Assembly (NCBI GenBank): GCA_946405645.1
Contig: CAMJHW010000008.1
Span: 1-22,157 of the forward strand
Source: an uncultured Bacteroidales bacterium
GTDB lineage: Bacteria > Bacteroidota > Bacteroidia > Bacteroidales > UBA932
DNA length: 22,157 bases
Direction: 5' to 3'
A program made the position numbers and the translations under genes. Positions within the stretch are counted from its first letter, which is position 1. The number at the start of each line of letters is the position of its first letter. This document shows, in pieces, positions 7,849 through 15,516 of the stretch. The notes below the pieces were generated by a model. The model ran no database searches and had not been told where the DNA came from. It saw nothing but the letters and a program-made list of their open reading frames with translations.

Positions 7849-8829
7849 ATGAGAAAGTTCGTTGCAGCATTGGCGCTGGCCACCTTTGCCGTCACGGCAG
7901 CCGCCCAGGTCCCCTCCGGGGAAGGGCGCAAATGGGCCGTGGTCGATCTGTCCGCCAACTATATGCGCGAAGCTCCGGATTATACCGCGGAGCTTGGCGA
8001 CCAGACCCTGATGGGCACGGTCGTGGAGGTCGTCGGAGAAGAAGGCTACTGGAGGCAGGTAGTAAGCCCGGAACCCTATAAAGCCTGGGTCAATGAACTG
8101 GGTCTTGCTTTCATGACCGGGGACGAAGCCAACGCCTATATCGCCAGCCCCAAATACATCTGCACAAGCGATTACACGCATGTGTATTCCGGTCCGTCCT
8201 TCTCCTCCGGACAAGTAAGCGACCTGGTCATGGGATGTCTCCTGCGTCCCGTAACGGACAGCCGCGGGAAGGCGGTCAAAAAAGGAAAATTCTTCTTTTG
8301 TATGCTGCCGTCGGGCAGGACCGGATGGGTGCCCAAAGCGGATGTCACCGACTTCGCCGCCTGGACGGCTTCCCGCCATCCCGACGGGAACAGCATCGTC
8401 GAGACGGCCATGCGTTTTCTCGGCGTCCCTTACATGTGGGGAGGAGCATCGGTCAAGGGCGTCGACTGCAGCGGACTCACGCTTTGCGCCTATTTCATGA
8501 ACGGCATACTGCTCCCGAGGAACACCTCACAGCAGGTCCGGGCCGGCGTGGAAGTCAGCCCGGACTCTCTCGAGCCGGGAGACCTCCTCTTCTTCGGCAC
8601 CCCGGCCGAAGGTGAAAAACCCGTACGCGTCAACCACGTAGGCATTTACATCGGCGGAGGCCGTTTCATCCATTCTTCACAATTGGTCCGTATCAGCTCC
8701 CTCGATCCCGCCGAACCGGACCATTACGTAAGGAAGCCTGTCGCCATCCGCCGCATTCTCGGCCACACCGACGGCAACGGCGTCACTCCCCTGTCGAAAA
8801 GCCCGTTATATTTCATCCAATCCGAATAA
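7849..8829 (+). CDS. Secreted NlpC/P60 (C40) cell-wall peptidase with SH3-like domains
   Basis: This 326-residue secreted enzyme should cleave peptide cross-link or stem peptides of peptidoglycan, probably gamma-D-glutamyl-diamino-acid bonds as in related C40 endopeptidases. Residues 1-19 form a signal peptide (cleavage near AAA-Q). Two bacterial SH3-like segments follow (about 28-90, with LSANYMREAP, and 105-170, with YTHVYSGPS). The catalytic domain spans about 180-310: Cys207 in VDCSGLT, His263 in VNHVGIY and His275 in RFIHSS supply the expected triad. The ATG at 7849 is supported by the signal peptide. Its start overlaps the stop of a four-codon upstream reading frame. A gap of 66 bases and a different start context separate it from the esterase downstream. 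Likely role is wall remodelling or recycling of muropeptides. Confidence 0.92.
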   Translation: MRKFVAALALATFAVTAAAQVPSGEGRKWAVVDLSANYMREAPDYTAELGDQTLMGTVVEVVGEEGYWRQVVSPEPYKAWVNELGLAFMTGDEANAYIASPKYICTSDYTHVYSGPSFSSGQVSDLVMGCLLRPVTDSRGKAVKKGKFFFCMLPSGRTGWVPKADVTDFAAWTASRHPDGNSIVETAMRFLGVPYMWGGASVKGVDCSGLTLCAYFMNGILLPRNTSQQVRAGVEVSPDSLEPGDLLFFGTPAEGEKPVRVNHVGIYIGGGRFIHSSQLVRISSLDPAEPDHYVRKPVAIRRILGHTDGNGVTPLSKSPLYFIQSE

Positions 8830-8865
8830 GCTTCGCCGGCAGATACGTTTTTCAGAATAAAAGAT

Positions 8866-8873
8866 TAAATTAG
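8866..8873 (+). promoter_or_regulatory. Possible weak -7 box for the CE15 esterase gene
   Basis: TAAATTAG differs by one base from TAnnTTTG, lies in an AT-rich patch within the 66-base gap after the peptidase gene, and is 22 bases before the esterase ATG. This is the only promoter candidate I see in the gap; readthrough from the peptidase gene is equally possible since no terminator is visible. Confidence 0.25.
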
Positions 8874-8895
8874 CACTAGTTTAAAATCTATTGAA

Positions 8896-10410
8896 ATGAA
8901 AAAGATTTTCCTTTTAATCGCCGCATGCCTGTTCTGCGCGGCTTCCTATGCGCAGGAGCCTGTGACTTTCACAGCCCAGCAGGACCACCAGAACATGCTT
9001 GACCAACTGGGCATCAAGTCCATCAGACACGCCTTCGACGCAGACGAGAGCAGTCCTCACGCCGCCAACTACGACGAAAGCAAGGCCAATCCTTTCCCCG
9101 TACTGCCGGAGATCCTCAAGACCAATGCAGGAAAGAAGGTCACTACCGCAAAGCAGTGGTGGGAAGTCCGCAGACCCGAGATTGTCGAAGGCTTCGAGAG
9201 CGAAGTTTACGGCCGCGTTCCCGACAACGTCCCTTCCGTGACATGGATTGTCGAGGCCGAAGAGATCGAGACCGTCGGCATGATCAGGGCCAAGGCAAAA
9301 CAGCTCAGAGGCCACGTGGACAATTCCTCATGTCCTTCGATCAATGTCGATATCAAGATGGTGGTCGTGACTCCCGCCAACGCCACCGGACCTGTTCCGC
9401 TTCTCATGATGTTCGGCGGCGCCAACCTCCCGAACCCCGTCAAGCCCGGCGGAGCCGATATGGCCGTCATCAATAAAGTACTGCGCCGCATGCTGGAGAA
9501 CGATCCGGAGACTGCGGAACTTATGAAGAAATATCCCGCCTGGCAGCCCTTCGAGCCTGCCAATCCTTTCGCGGCTTTCGCCCGCCAGCCTCAGCTCGCT
9601 CCCGGCCAGGATCCTCCGTCCAACCAGCAGCTTCTCGCCGCCGGATGGGGCTACGCCATGATCGACCCGAGCAGCATCCAGGCTGACAACGGTGCCGGAC
9701 TCACCCGCGGCATCATCGGCCTCGTGAACAAGGGCCAGCCGCGCAAACCGGACGATTGGGGTTCCCTGCGCGCATGGGCCTGGGGCGCGGCACGCGGCCT
9801 CGATTATCTCGAGACCGACCCCGACGTAGATGCGAAGCACGTCGGTATCGAGGGCGTCTCGAGATACGGCAAAGCCGCACTTGTGACCCTTGCATTCGAG
9901 GAGCGTTTCTATATGGGCCTCATCGGTTCGTCCGGCAAGGGCGGAGCCACCCTACACCGTCGTCTGTTCGGCGAAGGTCTGGAGAATCTCGCCAACTCGG
10001 GAGAGTACCACTGGATGGCCGGCAACTACATCAAGTACTGCGCTACCGAGTCGAAGACCGGAGCCTGGACCGCCGACATGCTGCCCGTGGATTCCCACGA
10101 ACTCATTGCACTCTGCGCCCCGCGCCTCGTATTCATCAGCTACGGAGTTCCCGAGCAGGGTGATGCCCTGTGGCTGGACCAGTATGGCAGCTGGCAGGCT
10201 ACCGTCGCCGCAGGAGAGGTGTTCAAGCTGCTCGGCGCCAAGGATCTCGGTCTGTCCAACGACTACCGCAAGGAGCCCATGCCGCCGGTTCTCACCGGCC
10301 TTCTTGACGGTGAGCTCGCCTGGCGCCAGCACGACGGCGGCCACACCGACGGCCCCAACATGAAGTACTTCATCGAATGGGCCTCCGGCAAGATCAAAGA
10401 AGGCAAATAG
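8896..10410 (+). CDS. Secreted CE15-like 4-O-methyl-glucuronoyl methylesterase
   Basis: The 504-residue protein has a signal peptide (residues 1-19, cleavage near SYA-Q) and an alpha/beta-hydrolase domain resembling carbohydrate esterase family 15, enzymes that cut ester bonds between lignin alcohols and the glucuronic acid side chains of xylan. The nucleophile motif GVSRYGKAAL places Ser322 in the CE15 GxSRxGK signature. SSGKGGATLHRRLFGE and YHWMAGNY follow, as usual for bacterial members, and His483 in HDGGHTDGPN is the likely catalytic His. The position that is Glu in fungal members is Ser345 here; Glu420 or Asp423 (GVPEQGDALW) may serve as the acid. No other carbohydrate-active gene, SusC/SusD pair or regulator is nearby. 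The true substrate could be another uronate ester. Confidence 0.8.
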   Translation: MKKIFLLIAACLFCAASYAQEPVTFTAQQDHQNMLDQLGIKSIRHAFDADESSPHAANYDESKANPFPVLPEILKTNAGKKVTTAKQWWEVRRPEIVEGFESEVYGRVPDNVPSVTWIVEAEEIETVGMIRAKAKQLRGHVDNSSCPSINVDIKMVVVTPANATGPVPLLMMFGGANLPNPVKPGGADMAVINKVLRRMLENDPETAELMKKYPAWQPFEPANPFAAFARQPQLAPGQDPPSNQQLLAAGWGYAMIDPSSIQADNGAGLTRGIIGLVNKGQPRKPDDWGSLRAWAWGAARGLDYLETDPDVDAKHVGIEGVSRYGKAALVTLAFEERFYMGLIGSSGKGGATLHRRLFGEGLENLANSGEYHWMAGNYIKYCATESKTGAWTADMLPVDSHELIALCAPRLVFISYGVPEQGDALWLDQYGSWQATVAAGEVFKLLGAKDLGLSNDYRKEPMPPVLTGLLDGELAWRQHDGGHTDGPNMKYFIEWASGKIKEGK

Positions 10411-10457
10411 GCCGACGCCGGATATTCGAGAGATAGGGGATATTTACGAAAATTCAC

Positions 10458-10465
10458 TATATTTG
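10458..10465 (+). promoter_or_regulatory. -7 promoter box for the 92-residue protein gene
   Basis: TATATTTG matches the TAnnTTTG consensus and ends 22 bases before the ATG at 10488. It lies in the 77-base gap after the esterase stop, so the small gene probably has its own transcript. No clear -33 element is visible. Confidence 0.6.
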
Positions 10466-10487
10466 CAGCAAATTAAAACAGAACGAT

Positions 10488-10766
10488 ATGAATCTTCGTG
10501 ACATCAAAAAGGACATCGAATACGTGCTCAGCGCGTTCGTGGACGATTGTTATTTCCTCGCAACCTGCAGCCCCTCCATTCCCGACGAGGGACTTTCCAA
10601 CATCCTCGACGAGGCCGTCGAGCTTTTCAACGACCTCAAGGACAAAGTCAACGTCAAGCCCGAGGGCAACAAGAAAGCCTACTTCAACGGCCTCCGCAAG
10701 GAACTGCTCGAGAAGACCGACGGACTCTACACCAAGTTGAGCGAGCTCGTGAAGGATTCGAAATAA
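10488..10766 (+). CDS. Hypothetical 92-residue helical protein
   Basis: I do not recognise a named family. The product is short, acidic to neutral and looks all-helical, without signal peptide or membrane segment, so probably cytoplasmic. Cysteines occur at 21 and 27 in DDCYFLATC, too few and too far apart for an evident metal site. The middle (about 31-57, DEGLSNILDEAVELFNDL) and the C-terminal third (GLRKELLEKTDGLYTKL) look amphipathic, suggesting a small helical bundle or a protein-protein adaptor. Codon use is like the neighbours. It is bracketed by its own promoter box (10458-10465) and a strong terminator (10784-10818), so it forms an independent, possibly highly expressed unit. The clean promoter, start and codon use argue that it is real. 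Confidence 0.75.
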   Translation: MNLRDIKKDIEYVLSAFVDDCYFLATCSPSIPDEGLSNILDEAVELFNDLKDKVNVKPEGNKKAYFNGLRKELLEKTDGLYTKLSELVKDSK

Positions 10767-10783
10767 TCATCCCCCACATAAGT

Positions 10784-10818
10784 AAAAGTGACCGATAGCT
10801 ATATCGGTCACTTTTTTT
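10784..10818. terminator. Strong shared terminator between the 92-residue gene and radA
   Basis: Arms AAAAGTGACCGATA (10784-10797) and TATCGGTCACTTTT (10802-10815) are perfect inverted complements of 14 bp around a 4-base loop (GCTA). On the plus strand they run into seven T (10812-10818), a classic intrinsic terminator for the small gene. On the minus strand it serves the convergent radA transcript, with the A-run giving a U-tract of four. The T-run overlaps the first bases of the radA stop codon (10819-10817). Confidence 0.9.
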
Positions 10819-12181
10819 ATTTGAACAGGGCTTTGACGAGGGCGGGAACGTCCGCGACCTTTACCACCTGGATACCCTCGGCGGATTTCTTGTCGAAGGA
10901 GGAGAACGACGACACGAAGACCTTGCTGAAGCCGAGGCGGGCGGCCTCGGCGATGCGGCGGTCGGTCTGGCCGACCGGCCGGATCTCGCCGCTCAGCCCG
11001 ACCTCGCCCGCAAAGCATACGTCGGCGGGGATGGCGAAGTCGAAATTGGACGACAGGACGGCGCAGATGACGGCGAGGTCGCAGGCGGGGTCGCTGACCC
11101 TCAGTCCGCCTGCCATATTGAGGAAGACATCTTTAGCGCTAAGGTGGAAGCCGGCGCGGCGCTCGAGCACCGCGAGCAGCATGTTGAGTCTGCGCACGTC
11201 GAAGCCGGTCGCCGAACGCTGCGCCGTGCCGTATGCGGCGGAGCTGACGAGCGCCTGGACCTCGAAGAGGAAGGGACGCGAGCCGTCCAGCATGGCGCTC
11301 ACGGCCGTGCCGCTGAGCCCTTGCTCATGCATAGGTATCAACAGCTCCGAGGGATTCGAAACCTCACGGAGTCCCTGCCCGGTCATCTCGAAGACGGCCA
11401 GTTCGGAGGTGGAGCCGAAGCGGTTCTTGATGCTGCGGAGCAGCCTGTACGAACCGCGGTTCTCCCCTTCGAACTGCAGGACTACATCCACGATATGCTC
11501 CAGGATCTTGGGACCGGCGATGAAACCGTCCTTGGTGATATGTCCTATCAGGATGACCGGAACGCCGGTTTCCTTTGCAAACCTGAGCAGCTGCGCAGCC
11601 ACTTCCTTAATCTGGGATACGGAACCGGGAGCGGAATCGAGCGACTCGGTGAACATGGTCTGCACCGAATCGACTATCATCAACTGAGGCATCATGGAGC
11701 GGGCCTCCTCCAGTATGTTCTCCATCAGGGTCTCGCTGTAGATGAAGCACTGGCCGGCATCGCCGCCCAGACGCTCGGCGCGCATCTTGACCTGGTTCAC
11801 ACTCTCCTCGCCGGTGACATACAGTGTCCTGAGGTCTGCACAGTGAAGCGGAATCTGCAACGACAGCGTGGACTTGCCTATGCCCGGTTCGCCGCCTATC
11901 AGCACAAGCGAACCCGGCACTATGCCGCCTCCGAGGATGCGGTCCACTTCGCCGTTGTGCAGCGAGACGCGGGCCTCGCCGGAGGCGGAGATGTCGCGCA
12001 GCTGCACCGGACGGCGGCGTTCGCCTGCCGGAGCCGCCGGCCCGGAGGCGGGTTTGCGGCTCTCGCGCGGCTGCTCCACCATAGTATTCCACTCTCCGCA
12101 GGCGGGGCAGCGCCCCATCCATTTCGGACTCTCATTTCCGCACGATGTGCAGTACCAGACGGTCTTGACCTTGTTAGCCAT
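10817..12181 (-). CDS. radA: DNA repair protein RadA
   Basis: This is a full-length (454 residues) RadA/Sms, the RecA-like branch-migration ATPase that helps process recombination intermediates and acts as a helicase on displacement loops. A zinc-finger with Cys11, Cys14, Cys25 and Cys28 opens the protein. Walker A is GEPGIGKST (97-105), Walker B LMIVDSVQ (about 167-174), and the RadA-specific KNRFG motif is at 252-256. The C-terminal third, beginning near FLFEVQALV, is the Lon-protease-like domain (about 285-454). The ATG at 12181 lies 2 bases after the dacB stop, so the two genes are co-transcribed. The stop codon overlaps the T-run of the shared terminator. Confidence 0.97.
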   Translation of the reverse strand: MANKVKTVWYCTSCGNESPKWMGRCPACGEWNTMVEQPRESRKPASGPAAPAGERRRPVQLRDISASGEARVSLHNGEVDRILGGGIVPGSLVLIGGEPGIGKSTLSLQIPLHCADLRTLYVTGEESVNQVKMRAERLGGDAGQCFIYSETLMENILEEARSMMPQLMIVDSVQTMFTESLDSAPGSVSQIKEVAAQLLRFAKETGVPVILIGHITKDGFIAGPKILEHIVDVVLQFEGENRGSYRLLRSIKNRFGSTSELAVFEMTGQGLREVSNPSELLIPMHEQGLSGTAVSAMLDGSRPFLFEVQALVSSAAYGTAQRSATGFDVRRLNMLLAVLERRAGFHLSAKDVFLNMAGGLRVSDPACDLAVICAVLSSNFDFAIPADVCFAGEVGLSGEIRPVGQTDRRIAEAARLGFSKVFVSSFSSFDKKSAEGIQVVKVADVPALVKALFK

Positions 12182-12183
12182 AT

Positions 12184-13689
12184 CTAATTCTCCTCAGCCA
12201 GTAAAGTGATGATGCGGTCCATGATGAAATTCATCCTGGACGAAGGGACCACGGTATTGTTGGTCATTATCGAAAACACGATGGTATTCTCCGGCTTGCC
12301 GTCGGAAGACAGGATGTAACCGCTGAAGCAGCGGACTCCGTTCATGCTGCCGCTCTTCATGCGGACGCGGCTGCGGACCGACTCGGGAGCGCTGCGCAGG
12401 CGGCTGGCAAGCGTACCGCTGCCCGCCTGAGGCAGCGACGCGAGATAATCCCGGTACACTGCGGTCTTGGTCATGGCGGTAAGGAAACGGACGGTAAAGT
12501 CCGGGGTCACATAGTTCTTGCGCGCGAGGCCGCTGCCGTCATAGAACTGTACACGGTCCGCGCCGGCGACTCCAAGCTTGCCGAAAGCAGCGTCGCGCGC
12601 TTCCTGGCATGCGTCGAAGCGGGCAGAGCCCTTGCCCTCCTTGGCCAGGATGCGCAGCAGCGCCTCGGCGTAGTAATTGTCGCTATGACCATTGGTCTGC
12701 CGGACGATATCCTTCAGAGCCGGCGAGAAACTCTCGCCTATGAAGTGCAGGGAGTCCTGGGGCGCGGCGGCACGGAGCTCCGCATCGCCGGCGAAGTCAC
12801 GCAGACGGCCCGAAGGATCGATGTCTGCGGGGCCGTCGGACGCAAGAATCCCGATGTTCTCCAGATACCTGTAGAAATAGAAGGCGCAGGTAAGCGCCCC
12901 GAATGCATTGGTGCAGGTAATGCGCTTGGACGCGGTCCCCAATGCCAGCGAACCGGTCATCGAGGCCACCGGCGCAAGGTCGGTACAGGCATAGTACAAC
13001 TGGTCTCCCGAACCGGAAGCCCCGGTCACTGCGGTATGCGTCCAGTTCATCCAAGGAGTGTCGGGGAAAGAAGGTGTCACCTTGACGGGATCGCCGACCT
13101 TGGCGCCCGGGGCAACGGTGAAAGCCTGCAGTCCGCCGCCGAAGCCCAGACCGGTCATGACCGTCCCGTCGCCCGTGGCGGCGTCCTCCAACTGCCACGA
13201 AACGTTCTGCGGCTCGCAGTCCAGCCAGCGGCCGTCGCCCACGATATAACCTTCTATGGATTTGATACCGGCAGCACGGACCATCTTCTCCCATTCGGAA
13301 AAGGTCTTCTGAAGGGCGAAGGCCACGCTGTCGCGTGCGCCGATGGTAGGATCGCCTCCGCCGACGATGTAGAGGTCGCCCTTCAGCACTCCGCCCTCTA
13401 TGCTTCCGCTGTAAGCCAGCCTGGTGCGGAAACGGTAGCCGCTGCCGAGTTCGTTGAGGGCAAGACCGGTCGTGAACACCTTGACGTTGGAGGCGGGCAT
13501 CATGCGCGTACGGGAATTGTACTCTGCGACTCCGCCGCCGCCCACCTTGACGGCACGGATGCCCCAGACGGCCTCCCTGAGCTCATCAGTGGTCTTGAGC
13601 TGTTCGACATATTTCTGCGCGGCATTCTGGCCTGCGGCCAGCACGGCCGCGGAAAACAATGCCAATACCGTCATCGATATCCTTCTCAT
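12184..13689 (-). CDS. dacB: D-alanyl-D-alanine carboxypeptidase/endopeptidase (PBP4, S13 family)
   Basis: The 501-residue periplasmic enzyme removes terminal D-Ala from peptidoglycan stem peptides and can cleave D-Ala-mDAP cross-links. A signal peptide covers residues 1-20. The three S13 motifs are in order: SxxK as Ser67-Asn-Val-Lys70, SxN as Ser336-Asp-Asn338, and KSGS at Lys445-Ser448. The long stretch between the first two motifs (about 85-300) is the usual S13 insertion, with ADIDPSGR near its end. It is a little longer than typical family members I know but intact. A promoter box (13711-13718, minus) lies 21 bases upstream of the ATG, divergent from galE. Downstream, radA follows after 2 bases. 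Confidence 0.94.
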   Translation of the reverse strand: MRRISMTVLALFSAAVLAAGQNAAQKYVEQLKTTDELREAVWGIRAVKVGGGGVAEYNSRTRMMPASNVKVFTTGLALNELGSGYRFRTRLAYSGSIEGGVLKGDLYIVGGGDPTIGARDSVAFALQKTFSEWEKMVRAAGIKSIEGYIVGDGRWLDCEPQNVSWQLEDAATGDGTVMTGLGFGGGLQAFTVAPGAKVGDPVKVTPSFPDTPWMNWTHTAVTGASGSGDQLYYACTDLAPVASMTGSLALGTASKRITCTNAFGALTCAFYFYRYLENIGILASDGPADIDPSGRLRDFAGDAELRAAAPQDSLHFIGESFSPALKDIVRQTNGHSDNYYAEALLRILAKEGKGSARFDACQEARDAAFGKLGVAGADRVQFYDGSGLARKNYVTPDFTVRFLTAMTKTAVYRDYLASLPQAGSGTLASRLRSAPESVRSRVRMKSGSMNGVRCFSGYILSSDGKPENTIVFSIMTNNTVVPSSRMNFIMDRIITLLAEEN

Positions 13690-13710
13690 AACTCTTGTTC
13701 CTCTACCTTA

Positions 13711-13718
13711 CAAAATTA
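13711..13718 (-). promoter_or_regulatory. -7 promoter box for dacB-radA
   Basis: The minus strand reads TAATTTTG, matching TAnnTTTG, 21 bases upstream of the dacB ATG. It lies 12 bases from the galE box on the other strand, forming a compact divergent promoter pair. A -33 element is not evident. Confidence 0.5.
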
Positions 13719-13730
13719 ACCAATTATTCT

Positions 13731-13738
13731 TAACTTTG
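13731..13738 (+). promoter_or_regulatory. -7 promoter box for galE
   Basis: TAACTTTG matches TAnnTTTG exactly and ends 22 bases before the galE ATG at 13761. A -33 TTTG is not evident at the usual distance. Confidence 0.6.
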
Positions 13739-13760
13739 GCCTTGCCAAAATCAATTGAAG

Positions 13761-14783
13761 ATGAAAAAGACAGTATTGGTATCGGGAGGCGCCGGATTCA
13801 TCGGAAGCCACGTGACGGTAGAGCTGGTCGAAGCGGGATACGACGTCGTCGTAGCCGACAATATGTCCAACTGCGACATGACCTGCTTCGAAGGAGTCAC
13901 GCAGATCATAGGCCGCCGGCTGCCGTTCGTACAGATGGATTTCTGCGACATGGGGGCGGTGGATCGCCTGTTCTCCGAATACGACATCGACGCCGTCATC
14001 CATTTCGCGGCCTTCAAGGCCGTCGGGGAGTCCGTCGAAGAGCCCGTCCTCTATTACCGCAACAATCTGTCTTCATTCCTGAACGTCCTCGAGGCCGCCC
14101 GTACCCACGGCGGCTGCAACGTCCTCTTCTCATCTTCGGCGACAGTCTATGGCGAGCCGGACGAGCTCCCCGTCACCGAGCGCTCGCCGCGCCAGCCCGC
14201 CACCTCTCCCTACGGCAACACCAAACAGATGTGCGAGGATTTCCTTCGCGACTCGGTCAAGGCCTATCCGCAGATCCGCGGCATAGCCCTGCGTTACTTC
14301 AATCCCATCGGGGCACATCCTTCCGCACTGATAGGCGAGCTCCCCAGAGGAGTCCCCAACAATCTCGTTCCCTTCATCACCCAGACCGCCATCGGCAAGC
14401 GCGAGTGCCTCAGCATCTTCGGCAACGACTACCCCACCCCGGACGGGACCTGTCTCAGGGACTACATCGACATCACGGACCTGGCGAAAGCACACGTATG
14501 CGCAGTCTCAAGGATGCTCGACGGCAAGATGAAAGAACCTTACGAGATCTTCAACATCGGTACCGGCAGACCGGTCTCCGTACTCGAGCTGGTGACGGCT
14601 TTCGAGAAGGTCAACGGCGTCAAGCTCAACTATCGTTTCGCTCCGCGCCGGCCGGGAGATGTCACCGCCATCTGGGCCGACCCGTCCCTGGCCAACGTGG
14701 AGCTGGGCTGGAAGGCCGTCCGCAGTGTCGAAGACACTCTTGCATCAGCCTGGGCCTGGGAAAAACATCTCGCAGGAAAATAA
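13761..14783 (+). CDS. galE: UDP-glucose 4-epimerase
   Basis: The 340-residue cytoplasmic enzyme interconverts UDP-glucose and UDP-galactose (and perhaps the N-acetyl forms) using bound NAD, supplying galactose units for surface polysaccharides and the Leloir pathway. It is an extended SDR: GGAGFIG (9-15) binds NAD, FSSSATVYGEP carries the active-site Ser (124-126), and Tyr151-x3-Lys155 (YGNTK) is the catalytic pair. RYFNPIGAHPSALIGE is the expected substrate-binding stretch. Length agrees with E. coli GalE. I chose ATG 13761, preceded by AATTGAAG; a TTG two codons upstream is less likely. It has its own promoter box and stands alone among galactose genes here. Confidence 0.96.
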   Translation: MKKTVLVSGGAGFIGSHVTVELVEAGYDVVVADNMSNCDMTCFEGVTQIIGRRLPFVQMDFCDMGAVDRLFSEYDIDAVIHFAAFKAVGESVEEPVLYYRNNLSSFLNVLEAARTHGGCNVLFSSSATVYGEPDELPVTERSPRQPATSPYGNTKQMCEDFLRDSVKAYPQIRGIALRYFNPIGAHPSALIGELPRGVPNNLVPFITQTAIGKRECLSIFGNDYPTPDGTCLRDYIDITDLAKAHVCAVSRMLDGKMKEPYEIFNIGTGRPVSVLELVTAFEKVNGVKLNYRFAPRRPGDVTAIWADPSLANVELGWKAVRSVEDTLASAWAWEKHLAGK

Positions 14784-14835
14784 TCCCGGCCCGGATGCAG
14801 TATTTTCACACTGCCGTCGTTGATTGACCGGAAAT

Positions 14836-15516
14836 ATGGGAATGCAAGCAGATATCGCCGCCGTATCCAGGCTGAGGATTGCAATCGACGGGGAAGGACT
14901 GACCACCCTGGTGGCATTCATGTCATGCCCGCTTCGCTGCCGCTACTGCCTCAATCCTCACACCCTTGATCCGGACTCTCCACACAGGACTTTTACACCT
15001 GAGGATCTGTATGCAACAGTCCGCAAGGATGAGCTGTATTACCTGGCCACGGGAGGAGGCGTTACCTTCGGAGGAGGCGAGCCGCTGCTGAGGCCGGATT
15101 TCATCCGGACCTTCCGCAGCTTCTGCGGCCCCGAGTGGAAGCTCAATGCCGAGACCTCCCTCAACGTTCCGGAAGAGAATGTCAAGGAGTTGATGCCGAT
15201 TATTGACCATTGGTACATCGACATCAAGGACATGGACCCGGACATTTACAGAAATTACACCGGCAGGGACAACGGGAGGGTACGCGACAACCTCAGATCA
15301 TTGGCGGAGTCCGGACTCGCAGACAGATGCACGATACGCATCCCCCATATCCCCGGCTACAACGAAGACGCCGACCGTGACAAGAGCATCAAAGAGCTGG
15401 AAGCCATGGGCTTCAGCGATTTTGACAGATTTGAATACAAAACGGATATAAATGGAAAGAGGAAAGGAAATATGCCGGATTCTCAAGGAGATCAGAAGGC
15501 AGATAGCCAAGGCTAA
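14836..15516 (+). CDS. Radical SAM protein resembling pyruvate formate-lyase/glycyl-radical activases
   Basis: The 226-residue product has the core of a glycyl-radical-enzyme activase. Cys31, Cys35 and Cys38 form the classical CX3CX2C cluster site (CPLRCRYC), preceded by IDGEGLTTLVAFMS. GGVTFGGGEPLL is the SAM-binding GGEP region, and WYIDIKDMDPDIYRNYTG and IRIPHIPGYNED are typical activase landmarks. There is no additional ferredoxin-like cluster insert, so it is a minimal PflA-type enzyme. No glycyl-radical enzyme is encoded in the window. The start could be ATG 14836 or 14842; an upstream TTG (14824) is less likely. The last 65 bases overlap the next gene in another frame, and the C-terminal tail after DFDRFEY is polar. 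The true substrate may be the Cys-rich neighbour or a glycyl-radical enzyme elsewhere. Confidence 0.8.
   Translation: MGMQADIAAVSRLRIAIDGEGLTTLVAFMSCPLRCRYCLNPHTLDPDSPHRTFTPEDLYATVRKDELYYLATGGGVTFGGGEPLLRPDFIRTFRSFCGPEWKLNAETSLNVPEENVKELMPIIDHWYIDIKDMDPDIYRNYTGRDNGRVRDNLRSLAESGLADRCTIRIPHIPGYNEDADRDKSIKELEAMGFSDFDRFEYKTDINGKRKGNMPDSQGDQKADSQG

Noticed and set aside
7797..7958. N-terminal extension of the YhcC-like protein
   Set aside because: The extension overlaps the divergent peptidase gene and its promoter; the family start fits the ATG at 7796.
14797..14814. GCAGT/ACTGC inverted repeat after galE
   Set aside because: A 5-bp stem with an 8-base loop is within chance expectation and has no T-run in either direction.
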